NCBI GenBank assembly: GCA_035651635.1
Contig: DASRFK010000314.1
Coordinates: forward strand, 1-37,927
Direction of reading: 5' to 3'
Source of the DNA: JANXQE01 sp035651635
GTDB taxonomy: Bacteria; Verrucomicrobiota; Verrucomicrobiia; Limisphaerales; UBA8199
DNA: 37,927 nt
The notes under the pieces are model-generated. The model worked only from the letters and a program-made list of their open reading frames with translations, had not been told where the DNA came from and made no database searches. How positions within the stretch are numbered: the first letter of the stretch is position 1; each line of letters starts with the position of its first letter. Made by a program: the position numbers and the translations under genes. Of the stretch, positions 22,837 to 29,806 are shown in pieces.

Positions 22837-23106
22837 CTAAACCAGCCAAAAGGAACACAATAATATGCCAGCCACTGCGAGCCGTCGGTGCGCAACCCAG
22901 CCCGCGCAGGACGTGAAAAATAAGGTGAGCACTACGGGTGCACTCCAAGCACTCATAATCGAGAAGACAGAGGGCTGATACCAAGGCAAGGAAGCGCGAA
23001 ACAGCGTCGAAGCCCAACACAACACGACAAGGACGCTCGAAAACAACAGCACGCTCCAGGACCAAACCCCGATAAATCGAGAAAGGATGAGACTGGGAGG
23101 TTTCAT
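22837..23106 (-). CDS. Cassette gene: three-helix membrane protein (89 aa)
   Basis: An 89-residue integral membrane protein with helices at about 14-32 (VWSWSVLLFSSVLVVLCWAS), 52-70 (SAWSAPVVLTLFFTSCAGWV) and 74-88 (LAVAGILLCSFWLV). No family was recognised. It lies between sites 9 and 10 and starts 13 bp from site 10. Confidence 0.65.
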   Translation of the reverse strand: MKPPSLILSRFIGVWSWSVLLFSSVLVVLCWASTLFRASLPWYQPSVFSIMSAWSAPVVLTLFFTSCAGWVAHRRLAVAGILLCSFWLV

Positions 23107-23118
23107 TTGTGCTTCTTT

Positions 23119-23207
23119 GCCGAATGGTCTTGGTCTGGCGATCCGGCCACTGGCTCAGAAATGAAAGCTGGACGCAAACCGGAGTCGCCAGCAGCAAGGG
23201 GTCCGGC
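23119..23207 (-). repeat. attC-like site 10
   Basis: An 89-bp palindrome almost identical in its core to site 6. Both end boxes have drifted (GCCGAAT and GTCCGGC), so it may be inactive. Confidence 0.65.
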
Positions 23208-23208
23208 T

Positions 23209-23538
23209 TCATAGTTCACTTGGCAGCGCATCTCCGGGATAACTGCACGAGGGCGGCTTGACCAGCGTTCCAAGAGTATATTTTCCGCCGTGAGGGCAGG
23301 TCGGAACTGCTCGACCCGATGGGAGATAGGGGCGAACCGCTTCCCACGTTGGGATATCATTGCTCGACCTGTGATTTTCGAGCGCCCACGTCTGCGTTGC
23401 CCCATCGATGCAGCGGAGATTGTTAATACAGGCATTCATCGCAGGCGTGGTTCGCGCACGGATAAACGCCGGAACGGTCGCAACGGCAATCCCGACGGCG
23501 ACCACCATAGCCACAAGAATTATCGAATTCCTTGACAT
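23209..23538 (-). CDS. Cassette gene: pseudopilin-like protein
   Basis: A 109-residue protein starting MSRNSIILVAMVVAVGIAVA, a short hydrophobic N-terminal helix. The following AFIRARTTPAMNACINNLRC IDGA motif continues to WALENH, YLPSG, CPHGGKYTLG and CSYPG, matching small type II secretion or pilin-like proteins common in Verrucomicrobia and Planctomycetes. The usual prepilin cleavage site is not obvious. Paired cysteines suggest disulfides outside the cytoplasm. The stop is directly at the right box of site 10. Confidence 0.75.
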   Translation of the reverse strand: MSRNSIILVAMVVAVGIAVATVPAFIRARTTPAMNACINNLRCIDGATQTWALENHRSSNDIPTWEAVRPYLPSGRAVPTCPHGGKYTLGTLVKPPSCSYPGDALPSEL

Positions 23539-23550
23539 GTGTGTTTGCAA

Positions 23551-23640
23551 GCCGAACGCCGAGCGCAGCTGCGCCGGGCCAATGACATCCGGCAAGGCCG
23601 ACCGTGGCCTCCCGGCGTCAGCTGCCGTGACGGGTTAGCT
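23551..23640 (-). repeat. attC-like site 11
   Basis: A 90-bp palindrome with left box GCCGAAC and right box GTTAGCT. The arms GCAGCTGCGCCGGG and CCCGGCGTCAGCTGC pair. It belongs to the family of sites 15, 16 and 27. Confidence 0.75.
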
Positions 23641-23643
23641 GAT

Positions 23644-24156
23644 TTATTGTTGACCCTCATAGCGCTTAGTCAACTTAATCGAGTCGTCCAATTCCGCAAA
23701 TGTCCATACATACCAGTGATCAGCCAGCGGTTTAAAACCCATTACCCCCGCAGCGAACGAGTTGGTCCTAGGATTGTAAGCCACGCCTATCACATCGTGA
23801 TGCCAGCCCTCCAATGCTACGTATAGCACTCCGCCATGCGTCAGGACGGGATATTCGCGATTCGCCAGCCGTTTCCAAGGCAAACCCTTCAGCGGTACCG
23901 ATTGGCCAAAACCGAAAGCGAACGCCAGGGGCGAAGAATTCATCTCCCACCCGTTCGTAGCAATAAAAGCATCGACGGCGGCCATGCCTTTCTTTCCGTT
24001 GATGTCGGGAGGCCCCATCCGCTCCCAGCGAGGGCCACTTACCCATGCTACCAGGCAAAGCAACGTAATTGCTCCGTAGCGCCACACAAGGAACCCCAGC
24101 CCAGCGACAGCTGCGCCAACTCCGATCAACCAGGCGATCTTCTTGTGCGAACGCAT
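23644..24156 (-). CDS. Cassette gene: membrane-anchored hypothetical protein (170 aa)
   Basis: A 170-residue protein. Two adjoining hydrophobic segments at the N-terminus (AWLIGVGAAVAGLGFLVW, AITLLCLVAWVSG) anchor a soluble domain of about 115 residues containing GVLYVALEGWHHDVIGVAYN and DHWYVWTFAELD. No family was recognised. The stop is 4 bp from site 11 and the ATG 6 bp from site 12. Confidence 0.65.
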   Translation of the reverse strand: MRSHKKIAWLIGVGAAVAGLGFLVWRYGAITLLCLVAWVSGPRWERMGPPDINGKKGMAAVDAFIATNGWEMNSSPLAFAFGFGQSVPLKGLPWKRLANREYPVLTHGGVLYVALEGWHHDVIGVAYNPRTNSFAAGVMGFKPLADHWYVWTFAELDDSIKLTKRYEGQQ

Positions 24157-24161
24157 GCAAA

Positions 24162-24193
24162 GCTAACGGTCCGCTCCAGGCTGAGGGTTCGGC
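24162..24193 (-). repeat. Shrunken attC-like site 12
   Basis: Only 32 bp separate the left box GCTAAC from the right box GTTCGGC. Gene starts and stops lie where expected on either side, so this is probably a deleted attC in which the palindromic arms were lost. Confidence 0.45.
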
Positions 24194-24194
24194 C

Positions 24195-24653
24195 TCAGGG
24201 TACCCATTCGATGAAATCAGCCTCGTGTTTGTCCAGGTACGCTTGCAGGCAATCATATACCGAAGGCTTGCACCGTGCAAAAGCGCTGTCGTAGTCGGAC
24301 AGGTCTGCGGCGTACTCGCTCTCCAGAAACTCCTCCACGCTTTGTGGCGTCCCAAGCGGAGACGCGGTCACTTTCCTAAGGGCGTCGCCAAGGAGCTTTG
24401 CGTGGTCTCGCGCACCAACCTCAGCCAGCGCCCGCACGACTTCGACGTGATTGAAATCCACCTTGTTCAGGAAATACTGGTGGTGCCCCCCATTCTCGAC
24501 CTCGCTCATATACCAGTACAGCAGGTGCGCAATTCTTTGCACCGGCGTCAGGTCTCTTATCTCCGACAACGCGCACATGTCGTTCATTGCGTTCCAGCGA
24601 ACACCGTCAAATTTCTCGAATTCCTTGCGACTGATTTTCGTGGGACTGGCCAT
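24195..24653 (-). CDS. Cassette gene: DUF4375 (DMP19-like) protein
   Basis: A 152-residue soluble helical protein. The LTPVQRIAHLLYWYMSEVEN segment, then GGHHQYFLNK and the tandem helices that follow, match the DUF4375/DMP19-like fold, common in defence, immunity and cassette contexts but of unknown function. The stop lies beside the right box of site 12; the ATG is 13 bp from site 13. Confidence 0.75.
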   Translation of the reverse strand: MASPTKISRKEFEKFDGVRWNAMNDMCALSEIRDLTPVQRIAHLLYWYMSEVENGGHHQYFLNKVDFNHVEVVRALAEVGARDHAKLLGDALRKVTASPLGTPQSVEEFLESEYAADLSDYDSAFARCKPSVYDCLQAYLDKHEADFIEWVP

Positions 24654-24666
24654 AGGCTTTGACTAT

Positions 24667-24759
24667 GCCGAACGCTCGTGCTCAATCGGGCCGGGCCACT
24701 CACATCCAGGATTAAAATAGCGCGTGCGCCCGGCATCGAGTGCAGCACGGTGGTTCGGC
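24667..24759 (-). repeat. attC-like site 13
   Basis: A 93-bp palindrome with left box GCCGAAC and right box GTTCGGC. The arms CGTGCTCAATCGGGCCGGGC and GCCCGGCATCGAGTGCAGC pair with bulges. Confidence 0.7.
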
Positions 24760-24775
24760 CCCAGTTGATAGGCAG

Positions 24776-25195
24776 TCATGGCCGTGAAGCCACCCGACCC
24801 AGGTCGAGCCTCAACGCGTAACCGGCAACCATAGCGAGGCCAACCGATGCCGAAGCAATAAATAGCCTTGGACCCAACAGAAGGTGCGCCTGAACCATGA
24901 ATGCAAAAACTAGAATGTACCCGACGGCGGCGACCACCCAACTGGCGATTGCAACAGCTAACGTGGAATAAAAAACCCGCAACAGTAGGAATGGCGTGCC
25001 TACAGCGGCAACGGACAAGCAAATCATCGCAAACGTAAGCTGTCCTTCCCAATACGCATTGTCCAGCCGCCGCTTGGTTTCAAGCATCCAAGGCAACACA
25101 AAGCTCGCAGACACAGAAATCAAAACCGCCGGAACCAACAAGAGGCCGGCGATTCGCTTCGGGCTCGCAACCCTCAAGTAGGTTTCAAACGTCAT
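24776..25195 (-). CDS. Cassette gene: four-helix membrane protein (139 aa)
   Basis: A 139-residue integral membrane protein from ATG 25195 (the open frame further upstream lies in site 14). Predicted helices are IAGLLLVPAVLISVSASFVL, FAMICLSVAAVGTPFLLL, LAVAIASWVVAAVGYILVFA and LFIASASVGLAMVAGYA. No family was recognised. Confidence 0.65.
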   Translation of the reverse strand: MTFETYLRVASPKRIAGLLLVPAVLISVSASFVLPWMLETKRRLDNAYWEGQLTFAMICLSVAAVGTPFLLLRVFYSTLAVAIASWVVAAVGYILVFAFMVQAHLLLGPRLFIASASVGLAMVAGYALRLDLGRVASRP

Positions 25196-25215
25196 GGGAT
25201 AAAATGTGCTCCTTG

Positions 25216-25305
25216 GCCGAACGACCGTGGTCTGGCGCTCCGGAAGCAGGCCGGAGAAATGAAAGCAGGGCCTCAACCGGAGCCGCCAGCAGCAAGGGGT
25301 TAAGC
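25216..25305 (-). repeat. attC-like site 14
   Basis: A 90-bp palindrome with left box GCCGAAC and right box GTTAAGC (GTTRRRY). The core CTGGCGCTCCGG...CCGGAGCCGCCAGCAG follows the site 6 family. Confidence 0.8.
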
Positions 25306-25309
25306 ACCT

Positions 25310-25645
25310 TCATGGCTCCCAGAATCTGAAATGAAAAATCATCCATATCAGAACCGACCATGCAATCAAATCTATGACAAGCTGAGCCTTTATTGCGACA
25401 CGATTCTGGTACATTACGACGGCGAAAGCCAAGACTGACGCAATCAGAACGAAGCCGGCCCACAGGGCAAAAGGACTAGCCGTGTCCAGGGCCTGGGGAT
25501 GGTACTTGATGCATGGGAAGGCAAGGGCAAACAGGACTGGCACGCCCAACCACATCCCGCCATAGTGGCGCTTTCGATGTGGAACTTCCGTCCGCTCGCG
25601 CTCCAATCTGTCGAGCTGCTTGGCCAGGAAGATGAACGGGCCCAT
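25310..25645 (-). CDS. Cassette gene: membrane protein (111 aa)
   Basis: A 111-residue protein from ATG 25645. A basic N-terminal region (KQLDRLERERTEVPHRKRH) precedes three helices: MWLGVPVLFALAFPCI, ALWAGFVLIASVLAFAVVMY and VIDLIAWSVLIWMIFHF. No family was recognised. The stop is 4 bp from site 14 and the start 9 bp from site 15. Confidence 0.65.
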   Translation of the reverse strand: MGPFIFLAKQLDRLERERTEVPHRKRHYGGMWLGVPVLFALAFPCIKYHPQALDTASPFALWAGFVLIASVLAFAVVMYQNRVAIKAQLVIDLIAWSVLIWMIFHFRFWEP

Positions 25646-25654
25646 AGTCCGATT

Positions 25655-25744
25655 GCTTAACGCAGAGTGCAGCCGCGCCGGGCCGATTGCGACCAGAAAA
25701 CAGCAAGGCGCTCTCCCGGCGTCGGCTGACACGATGGGTTAAGC
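25655..25744 (-). repeat. attC-like site 15
   Basis: A 90-bp palindrome with boxes GCTTAAC (exact RYYYAAC) and GTTAAGC (exact GTTRRRY). The arms GTGCAGCCGCGCCGGG and CCCGGCGTCGGCTGACAC pair. One of the best-preserved sites. Confidence 0.85.
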
Positions 25745-26104
25745 TTTCTCCACATAAATGAATGGGCTTATTCTGGACTGTCGCCCTCCCTCAATGAGCA
25801 GGGCAATATTCTCTGCACCGGGCAAGGGAGGCGTCTGAAAAGCTGCGCCATTTAGGCTTCCCAGTTGAACGGCCGCTCGCTTCCCATCCTTTACGAAACT
25901 ATGAAAAATATAATCCTCTTGCAGTAACCGTTGATGGCCTTCCGCAGCTACGAGCACTTCTCGAAACATCCTTTCTTTCCACTCGATAAGTCGTCCAAAG
26001 TTGATAATAGGGCAGGCCCCCCGGAAAGTTGACAAGTAGGTTTCTTTGACCGCTTGCAAAAGAATCGCATCCATTTCGCCCGGGAAGCACTCGACGAATG
26101 TCAT
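25739..26104 (-). CDS. Cassette gene: hypothetical soluble protein (121 aa)
   Basis: A 121-residue protein without a signal peptide: a helical first part (DAILLQAVKETYLSTFRGAC, IEWKERMFREVLVAAEGHQR) and a beta-like second part (DYIFHSFVKDGKRAAVQLGS). No family was recognised. Its TAA lies inside the right box GTTAAGC of site 15, and its ATG is 9 bp from site 16. Confidence 0.65.
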   Translation of the reverse strand: MTFVECFPGEMDAILLQAVKETYLSTFRGACPIINFGRLIEWKERMFREVLVAAEGHQRLLQEDYIFHSFVKDGKRAAVQLGSLNGAAFQTPPLPGAENIALLIEGGRQSRISPFIYVEKA

Positions 26105-26113
26105 GCGTTGAAA

Positions 26114-26206
26114 GCTTAACGCTGCGCATCAGCCGCGCCGCGCCAACGGAGTGCAACATGCGCCAGAGGCGTCATCGCGGCGTCGGGCTCCATGCGCCTG
26201 TTAGCC
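26114..26206 (-). repeat. attC-like site 16
   Basis: A 93-bp palindrome with left box GCTTAAC and right box GTTAGCC. The arms GCATCAGCCGCGCCGCG and CGCGGCGTCGGGCTCCATGC pair. The cassette gene to its right reads through the whole site. Confidence 0.8.
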
Positions 26207-26514
26207 GCCGATGAATCCTCGCTGAGAATGCTCTGGCAGAACAACGCAACGAGGGCTACGGCGGGAACGGCCACGGCGAAAATGATGACGAAAAGCGGCA
26301 GCGGGATTTCCGCGTGGCGAGCGCCAAATAACAGCGCGGTGTGGGCATCGAACGGACCGGGTCCAGTTTGGAATTGGAAGACGCCGTAATGGCCACCCGG
26401 ACCAGCGACGCACCAATTGTGCTTAATGACAACCTGAAGGGTTGCTGACGCCGGAGCCTGCGAGGTCACCAGAACCAGGATTCCCAGCAGAGTGGTTCGG
26501 GTTGCGATGCTCAT
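26116..26514 (-). CDS. Cassette gene: exported membrane protein reading through its attC
   Basis: A 132-residue protein: a signal peptide (MSIATRTTLLGILVLVTSQA, then PASAT), a short outer domain (HNWCVAGPGGHYGVFQFQTG), a transmembrane helix (PLFVIIFAVAVPAVALVALF) and a tail. The last roughly 30 residues are encoded by site 16 itself, ending at its left box. Most likely the original stop was lost. No family was recognised. Confidence 0.6.
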   Translation of the reverse strand: MSIATRTTLLGILVLVTSQAPASATLQVVIKHNWCVAGPGGHYGVFQFQTGPGPFDAHTALLFGARHAEIPLPLFVIIFAVAVPAVALVALFCQSILSEDSSAANRRMEPDAAMTPLAHVALRWRGAADAQR

Positions 26515-26523
26515 AAAGCCTGC

Positions 26524-26649
26524 TGCTCACGTTCAAGGTATGCGACCGCCGCCGAGTGTAAAGGTCAAGCGTAGCCGGCGCGTCGGAACGCCCATGACCA
26601 GGCGAGAGAAAACGGGCAGCGGCGGTTCGTCATCAGCGCCTCGTTGGGC
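26524..26649 (-). repeat. attC-like site 17
   Basis: A 126-bp palindrome. The right box GTTGGGC (26643-26649) is intact, but the left box has decayed to about GCTCAC. The inner arms GACCGCCGC and GCGGCGGTTC pair. Confidence 0.5.
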
Positions 26650-26660
26650 AGTCATGGAAA

Positions 26661-26870
26661 CTAAAATCCGCCGTGGCGTGTGCTTGGGGCCGGGATGAGC
26701 AGACAAGCAAACAAAAGCGCCAGAACAAACCAGAGAAAATGAGCTATTGGATGCTTCGCTATGTAGTCGCGAACCCGACTCGAAAATATTGCTGCGACAA
26801 TTTCAACCACCGCGGCACCCGGAAAGGCAGCGATCGCGACTAAAAGAATCCAATAAGCGCCGTCGTTCAT
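26661..26870 (-). CDS. Cassette gene: two-helix membrane protein, first after platform B
   Basis: A 69-residue protein from ATG 26870 (a TTG at 26879 would add three residues and lie in the attI core). Helices AYWILLVAIAAFPGAAVVEI and HFLWFVLALLFACLLIPAP are separated by a basic amphipathic loop. It lies 3 bp from the attI-like core, so it is the platform-proximal cassette and may have been the last one captured. Confidence 0.65.
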   Translation of the reverse strand: MNDGAYWILLVAIAAFPGAAVVEIVAAIFSSRVRDYIAKHPIAHFLWFVLALLFACLLIPAPSTRHGGF

Positions 26871-26937
26871 TTTGCCCAACTGTGTATAGGCTGCAGGTGT
26901 AGTTTATTGGAATCAGGAAGCTCCCTAGGTGCTTCAT
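26803..26937 (-). CDS. attI leader ORF, copy B
   Basis: Begins MKHLGSFLIPINYTCSLYT, almost the same as copy A, then reads through the attI core (VGQNERRRLL) and overlaps the first cassette gene in another frame before stopping at 26803. Conservation of the first 19 codons in two platforms suggests either coding function or a constrained attachment sequence. Confidence 0.4.
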   Translation of the reverse strand: MKHLGSFLIPINYTCSLYTVGQNERRRLLDSFSRDRCLSGCRGG

Positions 26938-27012
26938 TCGTAAGCGGCTGATGGACAGCTCCCATACGGGTGCAGCATACGGCCGCCGGTTCGGTTATTG
27001 CAAGCCGGAAAG
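26874..27012 (-). other. Integron platform B: attI-like core and conserved attachment/promoter region
   Basis: On the minus strand CACAGTTGGGC (core GTTGGGC at 26874-26880, an exact GTTRRRY) directly precedes the first cassette gene. Positions 26881-27012 match platform A without gaps. The region separates leftward cassettes from the rightward intI remnant. Confidence 0.7.
26974..27003 (-). promoter_or_regulatory. Candidate Pc cassette promoter, platform B
   Basis: TTGCAA and TATGCT with an 18-bp spacer on the minus strand, at the same place as in platform A, although three spacer bases differ. Confidence 0.35.
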
Positions 27013-27044
27013 TAAGGCGTTTTTTCCACCGTTTGGGGGGCATA

Positions 27045-27057
27045 GACAGTTTTTGTC
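27045..27057 (+). promoter_or_regulatory. Inverted-repeat operator remnant before intI, platform B
   Basis: GACA-N5-TGTC lies 17 bp before the intI ATG, matching the centre of the perfect inverted repeat in platform A; the outer pair has been lost. Confidence 0.35.
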
Positions 27058-27074
27058 CCAGTGCCCCGGGTAAA

Positions 27075-27180
27075 ATGTCCGAAAAACAGCGATCCACGTG
27101 GTAGTGGTCTCGTTCGCTACCGCATGCATGAGGCCAACGTCCAAAGAGCTGTGAAGCGGGCGAGGCTAAAGCTCGCCATC
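27075..27180 (+). pseudogene. Truncated integron integrase (intI-like), copy B
   Basis: The ATG and MSEKQ codons are followed out of frame by SDPRGSGLVRYRMHEANVQR and AVKRARLKLAI, after which similarity to copy A ends. Box II and the catalytic Tyr are missing. The DPR-SG motif is typical of integron integrases just before the helix leading to box II. The deletion joint differs from copy A, so the two genes decayed independently. Confidence 0.7.
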
Positions 27181-27181
27181 T

Positions 27182-27373
27182 TGGCCACGGCTAAGCTGGC
27201 AACAAAAGCTGGAGTCATGTGTCCGCGCTGGCGGAGAGGCAGACCTCGTGCATTTCGAATTCGCGCTCCACGGCGAATTTTGCACTCGGCTGGCCGACCA
27301 ATACCGGGTCGAGTTCCGCCCGTCACGTCAGCCGGGAACGATGGAGGCGAGCGTCCGCAATTCCTGGAAATAA
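27182..27373 (+). pseudogene. 3' fragment of an unidentified gene
   Basis: A plus-strand open frame without a start codon, joined directly to the intI remnant. It reads CVRAGGEADLVHFEFALHGE, then FCTRLADQYRVEFRPSRQPG and ends SVRNSWK. The composition is protein-like, but I do not recognise the family. It is probably the tail of a gene fused here by the deletion that truncated intI. Confidence 0.35.
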
Positions 27374-27466
27374 ATCCCCCGGTTGGTAGACTCAGCTGGC
27401 CCCGGTTCAAGGGAGCAACGCACTTGGCGGCGCGGGCAACGATACGCTGTTGCGGATTACCCTCCC

Positions 27467-27697
27467 TCAATCATTCTGGGAACTCCTGTTGAAAGCGCTC
27501 CGGCCTGTGCCATGCTGACCTTGGCCGATCCACAGGAGAACCGTGGACCCGCACGCCTCACACTTCTCGACAGAAAAGGTTTTATCTGACGTGTTTTTCA
27601 CAAATTGAAAAGGCCCGGTGTGATCGTCGTGGTCTGCAGACTGCTTGTCACAATGGCTCGGCATGCCACACGAAGGTTTATCGACCGCAACTTTCAT
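27467..27697 (-). CDS. Possible small cysteine-containing protein
   Basis: A 76-residue minus-strand ORF from ATG 27697 with CGMPSHC and CEACGSTV. The pairs could form a small zinc site. No attC-like site bounds it clearly and no family was recognised, so it may be chance. Confidence 0.3.
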   Translation of the reverse strand: MKVAVDKPSCGMPSHCDKQSADHDDHTGPFQFVKNTSDKTFSVEKCEACGSTVLLWIGQGQHGTGRSAFNRSSQND

Positions 27698-27855
27698 TGC
27701 AATCAGGGCTTCTTCGGGGGCCGTTCGGCTCTAAAAAGAACACCGACTACGTATGTCAGTCCGCTCCACGCTTCTCAATTTGGGGGAGGTCGGGCCGTTC
27801 TGCCAAATCGCCGCCGTTCGTCCAGACAGGGTGAATGACCCGTGGGGTTAAGTGT

Positions 27856-27961
27856 GTCTAACGCCCGGCAAGCAGGGGCCGGTGCGACCGGCCCGAATAA
27901 AACCGTCCCGAAACTGGTTCGAAATGGGTCCCATCGGCTGTGCCCCGCTTCCGGTGCGGAC
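27856..27961 (-). repeat. attC-like site 18 (weak)
   Basis: Left box GTCTAAC is an exact RYYYAAC. CCCGGCAAGCAGGGGC and GCCCCGCTTCCGGTG pair with bulges. The right box appears decayed (GTGCGGAC). The region 27698-27855 shows no gene. Confidence 0.35.
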
Positions 27962-28040
27962 AGGCCAACAATCCCTCTCGGGCGAGCCATGATAGCGCAA
28001 CCGGATGGAAACCGCCGGTGGGCTGAATAGAGATGATGAC

Positions 28041-28511
28041 TCAGCGGAACAACTTAAAACGTTTGCCACTGTATGGCTCAAAAGGCTCCTTGCACACTCG
28101 CACTAGCCGGACCTCTACGTTGCTTACCATGTTCCACTCGCGCCACGAATAAACAACAGGGCCACCGTTGGTGTCCCAATGCTCGGCAACCTTAATCGTC
28201 GCGTTCCCGCTGCTCGCGTCAAGACTGTGGATTTCACTAACCCAGCGCTTATGTCGGCTTCCGGCTTCAAAATCGTCCTTAGTGACCACCACCCGGTCCT
28301 TCCAATTTGTGCCACTCTTAATTTGCCAAGCAAGTGAATGGAAATCGAAGCTCTCGCTGTCAGGTCCGGGTCCCGGCCCCAGCGAAACGTAAATAAGCGC
28401 GAGTTGGTTCGTGCCGCTCCTATCAATCACGAATTGCGAAAGAGGGTTTGCTGGAGGCGGTTGGTCACAGCCGCAAAAAATCAGGCAGGCGATTAATGGC
28501 ACCACGAGCAT
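28041..28511 (-). CDS. Cassette gene: lipoprotein (156 aa)
   Basis: A 156-residue exported protein from ATG 28511. The signal sequence MLVVPLIACLIFCGCDQPPP has a near-lipobox before Cys15. The mature domain is beta-rich (NQLALIYVSLGPGPG, SFDFHSLAWQIKSGTNWKDR, RVVVTKDDFEAGSRHKRWVS). No family was recognised. The start abuts attC-like site 19. Confidence 0.65.
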   Translation of the reverse strand: MLVVPLIACLIFCGCDQPPPANPLSQFVIDRSGTNQLALIYVSLGPGPGPDSESFDFHSLAWQIKSGTNWKDRVVVTKDDFEAGSRHKRWVSEIHSLDASSGNATIKVAEHWDTNGGPVVYSWREWNMVSNVEVRLVRVCKEPFEPYSGKRFKLFR

Positions 28512-28512
28512 G

Positions 28513-28617
28513 GCCCAGCCGTCCACACCAGCGGCCACACGCCGGCGTGATACGCAAACAGGGCGGACTCGCGGGGTCGACTGGCTGCGGGAGTTAGCGC
28601 AGACGGGAACGTTAAAA
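28513..28617 (-). repeat. attC-like site 19 (diverged)
   Basis: The inner arms resemble sites 4 and 28 (CGGACTCGCGGGGTC, CTGCGGG). The left box is GCCCAGC; right box candidates are GTTAGCG (28593-28599) or GTTAAAA (28611-28617), the latter overlapping the next stop codon as in other cassettes. Confidence 0.45.
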
Positions 28618-28878
28618 ATCGGTGAATGTCCGGGCATAATTCCCATTCGTATCAAAATATACCTTGCCTTCTCCCGTCCACCACCGCCCGTAGTCCCACC
28701 TCACGGTGCCATTACTATTCGTCGAAACACGAACGGGCCGACCTACTGCTCGCTGCACCCCGGCCATGTTGGTCATCGGGACTCGCGCCAGAAAATGCCC
28801 GGGCCAGAACCAGCGGCCATAGACGAGGAGAGTCACAAGCGCAAAGAACACGCAGCAAATGGCTAGTGCAACGCGCAT
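28612..28878 (-). CDS. Cassette gene: membrane-anchored BamE/SmpA-like small protein
   Basis: An 88-residue protein: an N-terminal helix (VALAICCVFFALVTLLVYGR) and a C-terminal domain with VQRAVGRPVRVSTNSNGTVR and WDYGRWWTGEGKVYFDTNGN. This G-x-P...W-Y...G...V-F-D pattern resembles the SmpA/OmlA fold of outer-membrane assembly factors, though it is short. The TAA overlaps the putative right box of site 19. Confidence 0.6.
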   Translation of the reverse strand: MRVALAICCVFFALVTLLVYGRWFWPGHFLARVPMTNMAGVQRAVGRPVRVSTNSNGTVRWDYGRWWTGEGKVYFDTNGNYARTFTDF

Positions 28879-28882
28879 CTTA

Positions 28883-28978
28883 CGCTAACGGTGACCTGAG
28901 CGATGGCAGCGGAGACGAAACGCCCGGAGTTCCCAACAAGCGCCGCCCGCCGCCATTCGCTCCACCGAAAAGTCGGCT
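28883..28978 (-). repeat. attC-like site 20
   Basis: A 96-bp palindrome. The left box is CGCTAAC; the right box is degraded (GTCGGCT). The arms GAGCGATGGCAGCGG and CCGCCGCCATTCGCTC pair. Confidence 0.6.
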
Positions 28979-28981
28979 TTT

Positions 28982-29350
28982 TCATCGCGTGGTTTTCAGC
29001 TCGATGCGCGTCGACTCTGGTGTTGGCCCCGGCGACGGCTGATAGGCTTCCGATTTATACCCTTGCGCGCGAATAGCCAAAGGATAGTGATAAAATCCGA
29101 AGTAATCGACCGGCAAAAGTGGCACCCAACATGTTACGGCCTGCCGCTCTATTGCGAAGGCGCCATTCCGGTCTGTCAACACCGCGGTGCTGGACTTGTG
29201 GCGATACAACACTTCAGCTCCCGCGATTGGAGCACCGGTTCTTTTGTCCACGACCCTCCCATCGATGTGTTTCCCGACCTGCATCCGCACTGGAATGCAT
29301 CCGGTGAGCGAGCAGCAACTGATTGTCAGCAGCATACACAAATGTCTCAT
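28982..29350 (-). CDS. Cassette gene: lipoprotein with carboxypeptidase-regulatory-like domain
   Basis: A 122-residue protein from ATG 29350. The signal peptide MRHLCMLLTISCCSLTGC has a lipobox (S-L-T-G-C). The mature part GRVVDKRTGAPIAGAEVLYR, then VLTDRNGAFAI and LAIRAQGY is a CarboxypepD_reg-like Ig-type beta-sandwich, often an adhesive or spacer domain on surface proteins. The stop is 4 bp from site 20 and the start 1 bp from site 21. Confidence 0.75.
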   Translation of the reverse strand: MRHLCMLLTISCCSLTGCIPVRMQVGKHIDGRVVDKRTGAPIAGAEVLYRHKSSTAVLTDRNGAFAIERQAVTCWVPLLPVDYFGFYHYPLAIRAQGYKSEAYQPSPGPTPESTRIELKTTR

Positions 29351-29476
29351 GCCGAACGTTGAGCTGAGCCGCCGCCGCCAGAAGATGAGCACCGGTGAAG
29401 CCCGGGAGCCGTGGATCTCCCAGCACGACCGCAAACAGAAGTGCTGGCGGCTGTCGGCTCCGGTGAAAAGTTAATT
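29351..29476 (-). repeat. attC-like site 21
   Basis: A 126-bp palindrome with left box GCCGAAC and right box GTTAATT. The arms GAGCCGCCGCCGCCAG and CTGGCGGCTGTCGGCTC pair; the loop is longer than usual. Confidence 0.65.
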
Positions 29477-29531
29477 GCTGAGATCGCGCTCATGTTTCGC
29501 CGATCCGGCGACCTTCAAGAGGCCTACCACA

Positions 29532-29768
29532 CTACAGGCTGCAGGAATAGTCCAAATAAGAAATCCAATGCAATCGCCCACCTGCGGTGGCCAAGTAAAC
29601 TTTGATTGTCGCGACTGCCCCGCCGCCGCACACCAACGTAAGCAGGACGGTCCACGCGACGACAGAACGCCTGTAGGATCGGTCACGACTGTGCGCCACA
29701 ACCCAAAGAGCCCCCGGATAGACGATGAACACGAGGCCAGCAATCAGAAGCAGCGCTGGCAGGATCAC
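29532..29768 (-). CDS. Cassette gene: two-helix membrane protein (78 aa)
   Basis: A 78-residue protein with helices ILPALLLIAGLVFIVYPGAL and VVAWTVLLTLVCGGGAVATI joined by a basic loop (HSRDRSYRRS). No family was recognised. It was preferred to an overlapping frame (29471-29743), which has poor composition and lacks membrane topology. Confidence 0.6.
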   Translation of the reverse strand: MILPALLLIAGLVFIVYPGALWVVAHSRDRSYRRSVVAWTVLLTLVCGGGAVATIKVYLATAGGRLHWISYLDYSCSL

Positions 29769-29806
29769 CTGCTCGCCGTGTGCAAGCCATCAGCGTTTCG
29801 TTAAGC
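29769..29806 (-). repeat. attC remnant 22
   Basis: Only the right box GTTAAGC (29800-29806), overlapping the next stop codon, and part of one arm remain. The complementary left arm is missing between it and the start of the preceding gene. Confidence 0.35.
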
